Below are positions 23,008 to 31,452 of a stretch of 33,855 nucleotides of DNA, piece after piece. The notes under the pieces were generated by a model that had not been told where the DNA came from, ran no database searches, and was given only the letters and a program-made list of their open reading frames with translations. Made by a program: the position numbers and the translations under genes. The stretch lies in NCBI RefSeq assembly GCF_034432235.1, contig NZ_DAOUCJ010000097.1, positions 1-33,855 on the forward strand, given 5' to 3'. Numbering within the stretch: the first letter of the stretch is position 1; each line of letters begins with the position of its first letter. The stretch is from Thermoflexus sp. (GTDB lineage Bacteria; Chloroflexota; Anaerolineae; Thermoflexales; Thermoflexaceae).

Positions 23008-24115
23008 CTACAACCGAGAAGGGGCAACCGCCTGCCGGAGATAGGCCTCGATGAATTCATCCAGCTCCCCGTCCAGTACCCGTTCGACCTGGCTGGTTTC
23101 ATAGTCCGTGCGATGATCCTTCACCAGCTGGTAGGGATGCAGGACATAGGACCGGATCTGATTCCCCCACTCGGCGCTCACGTGCTCCCCCTTCAGAGCA
23201 GCGATCTCCGCCCGTCGCTTCTGCTCCTCCAGCTCCGCCAAGCGAGCCTTCAGGATCTTCAACGCGGTCTCTTTGTTCTGCATCTGGCTTCGCTCGTTCT
23301 GACACGAGACCACGATCCCGGTTGGGATATGCCGGATGCGGACCGCGGTCTCATTCTTTTGCATGTGCTGACCGCCCGCCGTGGAAGCCCGGAAAGTCTC
23401 GACGATGATATCCTCTGGACGGATGATGATCTCCGGGCTCTCCCCGATATCCGGCCACACCTCAACCAGGGCGAACGAGGTGTGGCGGCGGTGAGCCGCA
23501 TCGAAGGGGGAGATGCGGACCAGCCGGTGGACCCCCTTTTCGGCTTTCAGATAACCGTAGGCGTAAGGGCCCTTCACCAGAACCGTGGCGCTCTTGATGC
23601 CCGCCTCCTCACCGTCCACCTTGTCCAGCAGTTCCGACTCCCATCCGCGGCGTTCGGCCCACCGGAGATACATGCGCAACAACATCTCCGCCCAATCCTG
23701 AGCATCGGTCCCCCCCGCTCCGGCGTGGATGGCCAGGATCGCATCGTTTCGATCGTAGGGGCCGGACATCCATACCTCGAATTGATGGCGCCGGACCTCC
23801 TCTTCCAGGGCGCTGATCTCCCGTTCCAGATCCGCTGTCAGGGCTTCCTCTCCTTCCGCCTCCGCCAGATCCAGCAGCTCCCGGGCTTCCTGGATCCGAT
23901 GGCGCAGGCGGAGCCAGCTTTCCACTTCCTCTTTCAGCCGGCCCAGTCGCTTCATCAGCTCCTGAGCCCGGGCCGGCTGATCCCAGAGGTCCGGCCGCGC
24001 GGCTTCCTCTTCCAACTTCTGGATCTCCAGCTGCTTCTTCGGGATGTCAAAGACGGTCCAGAAGATCCTCCAGGGTCAGCGTCAACGTCTCCAGCCGTTC
24101 CCGCAACTCACTCAT
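23008..24115 (-). CDS. prfB: Peptide chain release factor 2, with programmed +1 frameshift
   Basis: RF2 releases nascent chains at UAA/UGA. A first frame of 22 codons starts at ATG 24115 (MSELRERLETLTLT...) and ends in CTT TGA. After a +1 shift at that UGA, the second frame (DIPKKQLEIQKLEEEAARPDLW...) runs to 23008, for a total of about 368 aa, the normal RF2 size. The stop-codon-reading SPF motif (RISPFDAAHRR) and the catalytic GGQ motif (ASTAGGQHMQ) are present. The shift is autoregulatory: low RF2 favours it. ftsY ends 10 nt upstream, indicating an ftsY-prfB operon. The AGGAGG-type site lies just before ATG 24115. Confidence 0.95.
24046..24052 (-). promoter_or_regulatory. prfB CTTTGAC +1 recoding site
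   Basis: The slippery heptamer CTT TGA C is the canonical prfB shift site: tRNA-Leu moves from CTT to TTT-type overlap and the in-frame UGA is bypassed. In E. coli an SD-like AGGGGG lies 3 nt before CTT. Here that position reads GACCGT, and the nearest GGAGG lies about 14 nt upstream of CTT, so the stimulatory SD spacing is absent. Confidence 0.9.
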
Positions 24116-24125
24116 GGATCCCTCC

Positions 24126-25049
24126 TCAGTTTGCAAAAGTTCCATCGAACAATCCGTCCACAAAGGCATCCGCATCAAACGGCAGCAGATCCTCAAGCCC
24201 CTCCCCAACCCCGACGAACCGCACCGGCAGGCCCAACTCCCGTGCGATGGCGAAAACGGCCCCGCCCTTGGCTGTTCCGTCCAATTTGGTGAGGATCAGA
24301 CCCGTGACGCCCACCGTCTGATGGAACTCCCGGGCCTGCGGGAGGGCGTTCTGACCGGTGGTCGCGTCCAGCACCAGCCAGACCTCGTGGGGAGCGTCCG
24401 GGATCACCTTCGCGGCGACGTTCCGAACTTTCTTCAACTCCTGCATCAGATTGTATTTGGTGTGAAGCCGCCCCGCGGTGTCCGCAAGGACGAGGTCATA
24501 GCCCCGGGCCCGGGCGGCCTGCAAGGTATCAAAGAGCACCGCTCCGGGGTCGGCCCCGGGCTGGCCGCTAATGCAGGGCACTCCGGCCCGCTCCGCCCAG
24601 ATCTCCAGCTGCTCCCCGGCTGCGGCCCGGAAGGTGTCCGCCGCCGCCAGCAATACCCGTCGGCCCTGCCGCTGGAACTGATACGCCAGCTTGGCGACCG
24701 TGGTGGTTTTCCCGGAACCGTTCACCCCCACAACCAGCACCACCTCCAGCGGCCTCCGGCCCAGGTTCAGCGGTGGAGGATCCCCCAGGATCGCCCGCAG
24801 CTCCTGTTTCAGCAACGTCCGGAGGGAATCCGCCCGGGTGATCCCCTCCCGGCGAACCCGCTCCCGCAGGCGATCCATGAGCTCCATCGTCACCCGGACC
24901 CCCACGTCCGCCTGGATCAGCGCCGCCTCCAGGTCCTCCCACAGGGCCTCGGTGATCTCGGTCGCCCCCAACAGCTGGGCGATCCGACCGAAGGCCGCCT
25001 GGCGCGTCCGCGCCAGGCCATCCCGCAATGATTGAAGCACCCCGCGCAT
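24126..25049 (-). CDS. ftsY: Signal recognition particle receptor FtsY
   Basis: Docks SRP-ribosome complexes at the membrane and hydrolyses GTP. The NG domain is complete: an N-domain helical bundle (about 1-95), G1 P-loop VVGVNGSGKTTTVAKLA, DTFRAAA, the DTAGR motif, and TKLDGTAKGG near the C-terminus. The acidic A-domain of E. coli FtsY is absent, as in many bacteria, so membrane contact would rely on the N-terminal helix (MRGVLQSLRDGLARTRQ). The 307-aa length is typical of such forms. A TATAAT box lies about 35 nt upstream of the start, and prfB follows within 10 nt. Confidence 0.96.
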   Translation of the reverse strand: MRGVLQSLRDGLARTRQAAFGRIAQLLGATEITEALWEDLEAALIQADVGVRVTMELMDRLRERVRREGITRADSLRTLLKQELRAILGDPPPLNLGRRPLEVVLVVGVNGSGKTTTVAKLAYQFQRQGRRVLLAAADTFRAAAGEQLEIWAERAGVPCISGQPGADPGAVLFDTLQAARARGYDLVLADTAGRLHTKYNLMQELKKVRNVAAKVIPDAPHEVWLVLDATTGQNALPQAREFHQTVGVTGLILTKLDGTAKGGAVFAIARELGLPVRFVGVGEGLEDLLPFDADAFVDGLFDGTFAN

Positions 25050-25084
25050 GAAGGATTTTCGCTCCGTGCTGGGCTCAGGTATGA

Positions 25085-25090
25085 ATTATA
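25085..25090 (-). promoter_or_regulatory. -10 box for ftsY-prfB
   Basis: A perfect TATAAT on the minus strand lies 35 nt before the ftsY start. No clear -35 box at 17 bp (GGGAAG there), so it may be a partly activator-dependent or poorly conserved promoter. Confidence 0.5.
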
Positions 25091-25357
25091 AACCGGACCG
25101 CTGAAAGCTTCCCGGCGGGAACTTTCCCTTCCCGCAGCGCTCTGGATGGGGATTTACGGCCATTTCCCAAGAAATCCCGAGGGGTCGTATGATCAAAGCG
25201 TTCGCTCATAGCGAAGGCCTTTCCCGCGGTCCTTCCGGCCGCCGGACTTTTGCCGGAGGATGTTCGAAGGCTTAGGGCCATTCGTCTGTTCCTTCCGACG
25301 AACCGGGATCCGGAAGGCATAACCGGACGAAGCGATCATAAGAAATTGAAAACGCCT
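25091..25357. other. Divergent intergenic region, ftsY / LysM gene
   Basis: This gap between divergent genes holds the ftsY promoter (see -10 at 25085) and a small hairpin (TTCGCT/AGCGAA, 25201-25215). No convincing consensus promoter or SD is visible for the LysM gene on the right. The + frame is open from 25250, but its early codons look non-coding. Confidence 0.45.
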
Positions 25358-26062
25358 ATGCGCACTGCAGGAACCTCCCGAAACAGACTCTGGGGAATCG
25401 GGTTGAACGCGCTGGCCGCCTGTGGCGCGCTGTTCCTGGCGATGTGGGCGCTGGATCGGATTCGACCGCTTCCTCCCCTGCCCACGCCTCGCCCCACTTC
25501 CACTCCCTTGCCCACGCCGACTCCCCGTCAACCCTTTACCTATACCATACAGCCTGGGGATACCCTTGGATCCATTGCCGCCCGCTTCGAGATCCCCCTG
25601 GATGCTCTGCTGGAGGCCAACCATTTGAGCGCCGAAACCACCATCTATCCTGGGCAGACCCTATGGATTCCCACGGGCAGTCCGGTTCCTCCCCTCAGCC
25701 CTCCGCCTCCGCCGACCTCCTCTTGGCCTTCCCCCCCGCCGGGCGGGGTTGATTTGCAGATTCTTGCAGTGAAAGCGCCCGGGGATCTGGCCGCAGAAGC
25801 GGTGGTCCTGGTGAACAAAGGGATCACACTGAGTCTGGCGGGATGGCAGATGGAGGATGAAGAGGGACATCGGTTTACGTTCCCGGCGCTGACGCTATGG
25901 ACCGGAAGCGCCGTAACCATCCATACGCGCGGAGGAGCGAACACCGCCACGGATCTTTACTGGGGTCGGACGGAAGCCGTGTGGCGGCCTGGCGAACGAG
26001 GCGTTCTGAAAGATGCGGAGGGCCGACCGGTGCTGGAGTTTCGCGTCCCCGGGTCTCCATAG
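25358..26062 (+). CDS. Secreted LysM and lamin-tail-domain protein, 234 aa
   Basis: The order is a signal-anchor or signal peptide (about 13-29, IGLNALAACGALFLAMWAL), a Pro/Thr-rich linker (about 34-54), a LysM peptidoglycan/glycan-binding domain (about 57-101; YTIQPGDTLGSIAARFEIP, then LLEANHL and IYPGQTLWIP), a second Pro-rich linker (about 105-125) and a lamin-tail-like beta domain (about 127-230; VVLVNKGITLSLAGWQMED, FTFPALTLWTG, VWRPGERGVLKDAEG). It is probably anchored in the envelope and binds cell-wall polymers. The ATG at 25358 lacks a good SD. The hairpin at 26067-26106 follows its stop. It is the only + gene in the right half. Confidence 0.8.
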   Translation: MRTAGTSRNRLWGIGLNALAACGALFLAMWALDRIRPLPPLPTPRPTSTPLPTPTPRQPFTYTIQPGDTLGSIAARFEIPLDALLEANHLSAETTIYPGQTLWIPTGSPVPPLSPPPPPTSSWPSPPPGGVDLQILAVKAPGDLAAEAVVLVNKGITLSLAGWQMEDEEGHRFTFPALTLWTGSAVTIHTRGGANTATDLYWGRTEAVWRPGERGVLKDAEGRPVLEFRVPGSP

Positions 26063-26066
26063 AGCA

Positions 26067-26106
26067 GGGAGCAGGCGCCCACGGAGTCCGATGGTGCCCT
26101 GTTCCC
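26067..26106 (+). terminator. Probable terminator of the LysM gene
   Basis: GGGAGCAGG (26067-26075) pairs with CCTGTTCCC (26098-26106) with one G-T pair, extended imperfectly inward. TTTCCC follows on the + strand. It starts 5 nt after the stop codon, in the convergent gap before the amino-acid permease gene. Confidence 0.5.
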
Positions 26107-26199
26107 TTTCCCATGGCTTTGGGAGGACGCGTCCCATCCTCTCGATCCGAGCCTGAACGCGTTGCCTGCATCCGATTGCCTCAGGATTTCCCCTGACCA

Positions 26200-27051
26200 T
26201 TATCCGCGGGGAATCGCCGTCCGACGCTCCAACGTCCGGACCAGGAGGGAGAGCAACAGGGTCATGGCTAAGTAGAGAAGGGCGACGGTATTGTAGACCT
26301 CAAAATACCGGAAAGTGCCCGCCGCCCGTTGACGACCCACATACATTAACTCGGGGACCGCGATCGCTGAGGCGAGGGCGGTATCCTTGAGCATCGCGAT
26401 GAAGTCGTTCCCCAGCGGAGGCAACACATTCCGAATGGCCTGTGGAAGGATGACCAAGCGCATCGCCTGCCAGTAGGTCATGCCCAGACTGCGAGCCGCT
26501 TCCATCTGCCCCTTGGGGATCGACTCGATCCCCGCCCGGTAAACCTCAGCCAGATAGGCCCCGTAGCCAATTGCCAGGCCAGTGACGGCCCGCCCCATTT
26601 CGCTCCGGATCAAGCGGCCCAGCTGAATCAGTGGGGGTATCCCCCACGCTTGGCCTGCCCCGATCAGCGCGTCACCCACGGGAGGCGCGGCCACGAAGGC
26701 CACATAGAACAACACGACCAGCAGGGGGACCCCCCGGATGAATTCCACGTATAAGGTGCTCAAGTTGTAGAAGATCACATTTCGAGATACCCGACCCAGG
26801 CCGGCGATCAGACCCAGAATGAGAGCAATGGAATAGGCGATGACGGTTAATTGAAGAGTGACCGGGATTCCGCGAAACAGAAAGCGAACAGTGGCCTGAT
26901 AGTCGGGAGAATACAGAATGGCCACCACGGTCCAGAGCCCAAATGTGCCCAGCAATACTGCCCACCAGGGCCATGTTCGCCAATTCCATCCAGCCCGTTG
27001 CGGAGGAGGAACGGAAGGCAACGTCGTCTGGGTCTCCACGGAGACCGCCAT
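26200..27051 (-). CDS. Polar amino-acid ABC transporter permease (HisM/GlnP type), 283 aa
   Basis: Membrane part of an amino-acid importer. The BPD_transp_1 fold is clear: first helix (WWAVLLGTFGLWTVVAILY), the HisM/GlnP-like core FRGIPVTLQLTVIAYSIALIL, FIRGVPLLVVLFYVAF, and the EAA loop EAARSLGMTYWQAMRLVILPQAIRNVLP, which contacts the ATPase. Only one permease is encoded, implying a homodimer. The start MAVSVETQ at 27051 has GGAG at about 9 nt; the longer open frame upstream is unlikely. A binding lipoprotein gene lies upstream, separated by a hairpin. No ATP-binding gene lies next to it. Confidence 0.9.
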   Translation of the reverse strand: MAVSVETQTTLPSVPPPQRAGWNWRTWPWWAVLLGTFGLWTVVAILYSPDYQATVRFLFRGIPVTLQLTVIAYSIALILGLIAGLGRVSRNVIFYNLSTLYVEFIRGVPLLVVLFYVAFVAAPPVGDALIGAGQAWGIPPLIQLGRLIRSEMGRAVTGLAIGYGAYLAEVYRAGIESIPKGQMEAARSLGMTYWQAMRLVILPQAIRNVLPPLGNDFIAMLKDTALASAIAVPELMYVGRQRAAGTFRYFEVYNTVALLYLAMTLLLSLLVRTLERRTAIPRG

Positions 27052-27190
27052 GTTCCAGGCTCCTGAAGGAGATTCAGGCTCAGCTCGCAACCCCAACGGG
27101 GGAAGGCCAGGCGGATTCATCGCAGGCGACCCGCCCGACCCCAGAGCCCCCATGGGCAAATCCGACGATCCGCCCAGCTATTGTGAAACA

Positions 27191-27222
27191 GAATGGGTCG
27201 CGAGATCGCCCGCGACCCATTC
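27191..27222 (-). terminator. Attenuator-like hairpin between binding-protein and permease genes
   Basis: A perfect 12-bp stem GAATGGGTCGCG/CGCGACCCATTC with an 8-nt loop, about 38 bp after the binding-protein stop, with a short TGTTTC downstream on the minus strand. It would lower permease expression relative to the binding protein. Confidence 0.65.
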
Positions 27223-27259
27223 AGAGCAGCCATCCATTTTCCCAAACAATCTATTCCTG

Positions 27260-28147
27260 CTATTGCCCTGGCTTAAACTCGACAAACCACTTCCGATAGA
27301 GACGATCCAGTGTGCCGTTCTCCTTCAGGACCTTCAGGGCGGCGTTGAAGGGACCGACGAGATCGCTCCCCTTGGGGAAGCAGAGGCCCAGATCCTCGCT
27401 GGTGAAGGGCTGCCCAGCGATCTTGAGCTTGCCCGGGTTCTGGGCCATGAAACCATCGGCGGCTGGACTATCAATCACCACGGCATCCACATCCTTCGCC
27501 AGCAGCGCGCGCACTGCCAGGTCGAAGGTGTCATAGCGCTTCAGCTGCTTCGCCTCGTTCGCCACCAGCGTCTTGGCGGTCTCCTCATTGGTGGTTCCGA
27601 TTTGCACCCCCACGATCTTGTCTTTCAGATCGTCCTTGCTCTTGATGCGCTCCTCATCGGCGCGCACCAGGACCACCTGGCCGTAGCGGAGGTAAGAGTC
27701 AGAGAAATCGAATTTCTTTTTGCGCTCCTCTGTGATGGTGATGCCAGAGGCAGCGAGGTCGAACTGCCTCTGCTCCAGGCCGGCAAAGATCCCCTCCCAA
27801 GCGGTGGAGACGATCACGGGCTTGCAGTTCAGCAGCTTGCAGATTTCATTCACCAGATCGACATCGAAACCCACGATCTCGTTCGTCTTCGGATCGGCGA
27901 ATTCAAAAGGAGGGTAGGTGGTATCGCTGGCGATCTTCAACGTCCGCCCGCCCAGGTTGGGAAGCTGCGCAGCCGGAGCTGGAGTTGGAGTCAATGTGGC
28001 GGTTGGAGCTGGAGTCAGCGTGACGGCTGGAGTGCGAGTGGGGGCCGATGTTGCCCCAGGGACAGGAGTTGGAACCGGCGTGGCGGACGGCTGACACGCA
28101 ACCGCCAGGAGCGCGAAGATCCAGATGCCCCACAGCAGGCGCCTCAT
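27260..28147 (-). CDS. Polar amino-acid ABC transporter substrate-binding lipoprotein, 295 aa
   Basis: Extracytoplasmic receptor of an amino-acid importer (SBP_bac_3 family). A lipoprotein signal ends in LAVAC with lipidated Cys18, followed by a long Thr/Pro linker (about 20-60) as is common in Chloroflexota. The mature domain starts near LKIASDTTYPPFEF (about residue 70), and the family motifs GFDVDLVNEICKLL, DLAASGITITEERKKKFDFSD and VGVQIGTTNEE are visible. The ligand is probably a polar or basic amino acid but cannot be fixed from sequence alone. AAGGAGGAG precedes the ATG, and a 12-bp palindrome lies just upstream. Confidence 0.93.
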   Translation of the reverse strand: MRRLLWGIWIFALLAVACQPSATPVPTPVPGATSAPTRTPAVTLTPAPTATLTPTPAPAAQLPNLGGRTLKIASDTTYPPFEFADPKTNEIVGFDVDLVNEICKLLNCKPVIVSTAWEGIFAGLEQRQFDLAASGITITEERKKKFDFSDSYLRYGQVVLVRADEERIKSKDDLKDKIVGVQIGTTNEETAKTLVANEAKQLKRYDTFDLAVRALLAKDVDAVVIDSPAADGFMAQNPGKLKIAGQPFTSEDLGLCFPKGSDLVGPFNAALKVLKENGTLDRLYRKWFVEFKPGQ

Positions 28148-28159
28148 GGTCTCCTCCTT

Positions 28160-28171
28160 AGTTAATTAACT
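28160..28171. promoter_or_regulatory. 12-bp perfect palindrome upstream of the binding-protein gene
   Basis: AGTTAATTAACT is a perfect inverted repeat lying right before the Shine-Dalgarno of the binding-protein gene. The position fits an operator for a dimeric repressor or a small transcript feature. No -10/-35 pair was identified with confidence. Confidence 0.4.
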
Positions 28172-28246
28172 CAGGGATAGGACTTGCGCCGTCGGGCTCC
28201 AATTCAGGAAAGCGGTGGCCCCAGGAGGAGGACCGCCGCGAAATCC

Positions 28247-28960
28247 CTAATGCATTCCGAGATATGCGGCCTGGACCTGAGGATTGTTCGCCAGCTCCTG
28301 GGCCGTTCCCTCCAGGACGATGCGACCGGTCTCCAGCACGTAGCCCCGGTGAGCCACCTGGAGGGCCATATGGGCATTCTGCTCGACCAGGAGGATGGTG
28401 GTGCCATGCTGGTTCAGCTGTCGGATGACCTCGAAGATGCTCTCCACGAGAATGGGGGCCAGGCCCATGGAAGGCTCATCCATCAGGAGAATACGCGGCT
28501 GCATCATCAGCGCCCGGGCGATGGCGAGCATCTGTTGCTCGCCCCCGGATAGGGTCCCGCCTTTCTGATGAAGGCGTTCCTTCAAGCGCGGGAAGATGGT
28601 GAACACAAACTCCATCCGCCTTGCCACTTCACGCCGATCCTTGACCGTATAAGCTCCCATCTCCAGGTTCTCCCAGACCGTCAGCTGAGGGAAGACCCGC
28701 CGCCCTTCCGGGACATGCCCCACACCTCGGGCCACGATTTCATGAGGGGGCAAATGGGTGATGTCTTCCCCATTCAGCAGCACGCGACCATGACGGGCGC
28801 GAACCAGCCCGGAGATCGTGCGGAGGGTGGTGCTCTTGCCTGCACCGTTGGCGCCGATCAGGGTAACGATCTCCCCCGGCTCGACTTTGAATGAGATCCC
28901 TTTCAGCGCATGGATGTGTCCATAATACGTATGGACATCGATAAGCTCCAGAACCGCCAT
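28247..28960 (-). CDS. livF: Branched-chain amino-acid ABC transporter ATP-binding protein LivF
   Basis: One of two ATPases that power the liv importer. Walker A is GANGAGKST, the signature LSGGEQQMLAIARAL, Walker B ILLMDEPSMGLAP and the H-loop LLVEQNAHMA. ALKGISFKVEPGEIVTL and HTYYGHIHAL are typical of LivF, and the 237-aa size is right. ATG 28960 gives the family's usual N-terminus; an ATG three codons upstream is possible. It is the last gene of the liv run, 187 bp after livG. Confidence 0.95.
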   Translation of the reverse strand: MAVLELIDVHTYYGHIHALKGISFKVEPGEIVTLIGANGAGKSTTLRTISGLVRARHGRVLLNGEDITHLPPHEIVARGVGHVPEGRRVFPQLTVWENLEMGAYTVKDRREVARRMEFVFTIFPRLKERLHQKGGTLSGGEQQMLAIARALMMQPRILLMDEPSMGLAPILVESIFEVIRQLNQHGTTILLVEQNAHMALQVAHRGYVLETGRIVLEGTAQELANNPQVQAAYLGMH

Positions 28961-29029
28961 TTCGCCCATTCCCGTATCTAAGATTGGAGTAGCCTCCTGG
29001 AGGCGATCGCGATTCGAGCTGATCTCCAT

Positions 29030-29057
29030 GGGGCAAACCACTTCGGCGGTCTGCCCC
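29030..29057 (-). terminator. Hairpin in the livG-livF gap
   Basis: GGGGCA (29030-29035) pairs with TGCCCC (29052-29057), with an extra 3-bp ACC/GGT part and a CTTCGG-like tip. It lies in the 187-bp gap before livF and may reduce read-through or be a leader structure. No T-run is seen. Confidence 0.35.
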
Positions 29058-29147
29058 CCGCTGAATCGCTATCCGAAGCCATCCGCTAACCGGAATGAGG
29101 AACCACCGGGTCCTGGGAAACTGGGAAATATAAGAGCAAAGAAATCC

Positions 29148-29933
29148 TCATGCCATCGCTCCGATCGCAACCCCTCGGCCCAGATACGCCTCGATGACCC
29201 GCGGGTTCCGTCGAACCTCCTCTGGGCTTCCCTCCGCGATCTTCTCCCCATAATCCAGCACGGTGACCCGCTCGGAGATCCCCATCACGACGCGCATCTG
29301 ATGTTCGATCAGGATCACCGTGATACCCAGCTCATCCCGCAGACGTCGGATCAGCCGGGTGGTCTCGGCGGTCTCCTGAGGGTTCATACCGGCCGTGGGC
29401 TCGTCCAGCAGGATCAGCTTCGGGCGGGCCGCAAGGGCCCGGGCCAGCTCCACCTTGCGCTGCTCACCGTAAGGCAGGTTCTTGGCCAGCTCATCCGGCG
29501 AGGCCCGCAGCCCCACAAACCGGATCAGCCGCAGCGCCTCCTCCCGCAGCTCCCGTTCCTCCTCTCGAAAGCGAGAGGTTTGAAGCAGGATATCCACCGG
29601 GTTCGCACGAAATCGGGTATGCATGCCGACCAGGATGTTCTCCATCACCGTCATATTCCCAAACAGGCGGATGTTCTGAAAGGTTCGAGAGATGCCTCGA
29701 GCCGTGATCTGATCCGGCCGCAGCCCAACCAGGGAGCGCCCCTCGAATAGGATCTCCCCCTCATCCGGTTTATAGATCCCGGTGATGAGATTGAAGAGGG
29801 TGGTCTTACCGGCCCCGTTAGGCCCGATAATGCTTACGATACGGCCCGGTTCCAGGGTGAAATCCACCCGGTTCACCGCGACCAATCCCCCAAAGCGCTT
29901 GGTGATCTTCTTTAATTCAAGCAGGTAAGACAT
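29148..29933 (-). CDS. livG: Branched-chain amino-acid ABC transporter ATP-binding protein LivG
   Basis: The second ATPase of the liv importer. Walker A is GPNGAGKTTLFNLITG, the LivG-type segment ISRTFQNIRLF follows, then the signature LPYGEQRKVELARAL, Walker B LILLDEPTAGMNP, and the H-loop LIEHQM. The start MSYLLELKKITKRFGG at 29933 has AGGAGG at 8-nt spacing. 261 aa is normal. It sits 42 bp after livM. Confidence 0.96.
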   Translation of the reverse strand: MSYLLELKKITKRFGGLVAVNRVDFTLEPGRIVSIIGPNGAGKTTLFNLITGIYKPDEGEILFEGRSLVGLRPDQITARGISRTFQNIRLFGNMTVMENILVGMHTRFRANPVDILLQTSRFREEERELREEALRLIRFVGLRASPDELAKNLPYGEQRKVELARALAARPKLILLDEPTAGMNPQETAETTRLIRRLRDELGITVILIEHQMRVVMGISERVTVLDYGEKIAEGSPEEVRRNPRVIEAYLGRGVAIGAMA

Positions 29934-29975
29934 TCCCGCGCCTCCTGGCGCTGTGATCAACCATGCCCAATCCCT

Positions 29976-31400
29976 CTAATCCCTTGTCGGCTTGATCTCA
30001 GGGGCGGAGATCACCGGTGGAAGCTCCTCCTCCGCCGGCAGCCGCTCCAGTTCCGCAGGCTCTTCCCGACCCAGGGCCTCAGCCAGCTCCATGCGATGAC
30101 GCCGCTCCGGGATGAGACCCTGCGGCCGCAAAATCATCATCAGGATCAAGAGGATCCCGAAGACCAGCCGCTCATATTTGGCGGGTTCCAACTGGGTTGG
30201 CCACTGGCTCAGCGGGAAGTTAATGATTGGAATCACCACCCCGGCCTGGCGTAACTTGTTCAGCATAAGCGACAGGCCCTTCAGGATCTGGAGGTTCAGG
30301 ATGGTCACCACCGCGGCTCCCACAATGGCGCCGGGGATGCTTCCCATACCTCCCACGATCACCATCACCAAGACCCCGATCGATTCCATAAAGGTAAAGC
30401 TCTCGGGGTTGATAAAATATTGCTTCGCGGCGAAGATCATGCCCATCGCCCCGGCGAAAGAAGCGCCGGTGGCGAAGGCCGCCAGCTTCATCCGCACCAG
30501 GGGGATCCCCATGGCCTGGGCCGCCAGCTCATCTTCCCGGATGGCCGTCCAGGCCCGTCCCACCCACGAGTTTTCCAGGCGCCGGGTCAACCAGATGGCG
30601 AAGGCGATCACCAAAAGGACAAGGAAATAGAAATAGAGCGCATAAAGCGTGGGGTCATCCAGACGGATCCCCAGCGCATGCAGCCATGGCTTGAAGAACA
30701 GCGGAGGACGTTGAACCGGGCGGATCCCTTGCGGGCCATTGGTTAGATTGATCGGCTTGTCCAGGTTGTTGACGATCACCCGGATCACTTCACCAAAGGC
30801 CAGGGTGACAATTGCCAGATAATCTCCCCGCAATCGCAGCACCGGAAGCCCCAGCAGGATTCCGGTAAGCGCCGCCACCCCGACCGCCAGGAACAAGAAC
30901 ACAAAGAACCACTCCGGCTCCAACGGGAAGCGATTCGTCCCGAAGGCGATGTTCGCTTGGGGGGAGCCGAAGATCGCCCAAAGATACGCGCCGACGGCGT
31001 AGAAGGCCACATATCCCAGATCCAGGAGCCCGGCGAAACCCACCACAATGTTCAGGCCCAATGCCATCGCCGCGAAGATCCCTACCTGAGTGGCCACTTC
31101 CAGCAGGAATGTGTTCCGGATCCCCAGAAGGGGAAGGAGGACCAAGAGGATAGCCAGGCCCAGGATGGCTTTCACCACACCGGCCAGGGGGGCGTAATAA
31201 ATTACCAGCAGGGAGCCCAGGAATGCCGCGAAGGCGAGAGCGGAGACCAGAGGATACCAGACCGCATCCCGCAGCCCCGGCTGGCTTAGCCCGTTCATAA
31301 GGAGAAGAGCAACCACAATGTAACCCAGCACGCCCACCAGATAGATCGAGCGTCCGTTCCGAATCTGAGTAATCCACTCCATGGTCTTGGCACGGAGCAT
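29976..31400 (-). CDS. livM: Branched-chain amino-acid ABC transporter permease LivM, 474 aa
   Basis: The second membrane subunit of the liv importer. The N-terminal helices (LVGVLGYIVVALLLMNG) precede the LivHM core: GLNIVVGFAGLLDLGYVAFYAVGAYLWA, then RLRGDYLAIVTLAFGEVIRV, then the cytoplasmic loop with AIREDELAAQAMGIPLVRMKL, and GGMGSIPGAIVGAAVV near the end. The protein is longer than many LivM proteins because of an extended N-terminus and a charged C-terminal tail (about residues 425-474, Glu/Pro-rich). ATG 31400 follows GAGG at 6 nt; the next in-frame ATG is 31382. Confidence 0.93.
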   Translation of the reverse strand: MLRAKTMEWITQIRNGRSIYLVGVLGYIVVALLLMNGLSQPGLRDAVWYPLVSALAFAAFLGSLLVIYYAPLAGVVKAILGLAILLVLLPLLGIRNTFLLEVATQVGIFAAMALGLNIVVGFAGLLDLGYVAFYAVGAYLWAIFGSPQANIAFGTNRFPLEPEWFFVFLFLAVGVAALTGILLGLPVLRLRGDYLAIVTLAFGEVIRVIVNNLDKPINLTNGPQGIRPVQRPPLFFKPWLHALGIRLDDPTLYALYFYFLVLLVIAFAIWLTRRLENSWVGRAWTAIREDELAAQAMGIPLVRMKLAAFATGASFAGAMGMIFAAKQYFINPESFTFMESIGVLVMVIVGGMGSIPGAIVGAAVVTILNLQILKGLSLMLNKLRQAGVVIPIINFPLSQWPTQLEPAKYERLVFGILLILMMILRPQGLIPERRHRMELAEALGREEPAELERLPAEEELPPVISAPEIKPTRD

Positions 31401-31452
31401 CCCGCACCTCTTCGTCCCGGAAATGCGATCAGACAAGGCTTATGCGATCGGA

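Noticed and set aside
24016..24049. Treating prfB as starting at the ATG near 24015
   Set aside because: That start would omit the conserved N-terminal helix; the short upstream frame plus CTTTGAC shift gives a full-length RF2.
22570..24321. 583-codon + strand open frame opposite the regulator, prfB and ftsY
   Set aside because: It spans three well-identified minus-strand genes; Pro/Gln/Arg-rich shadow translation with no recognisable domain.
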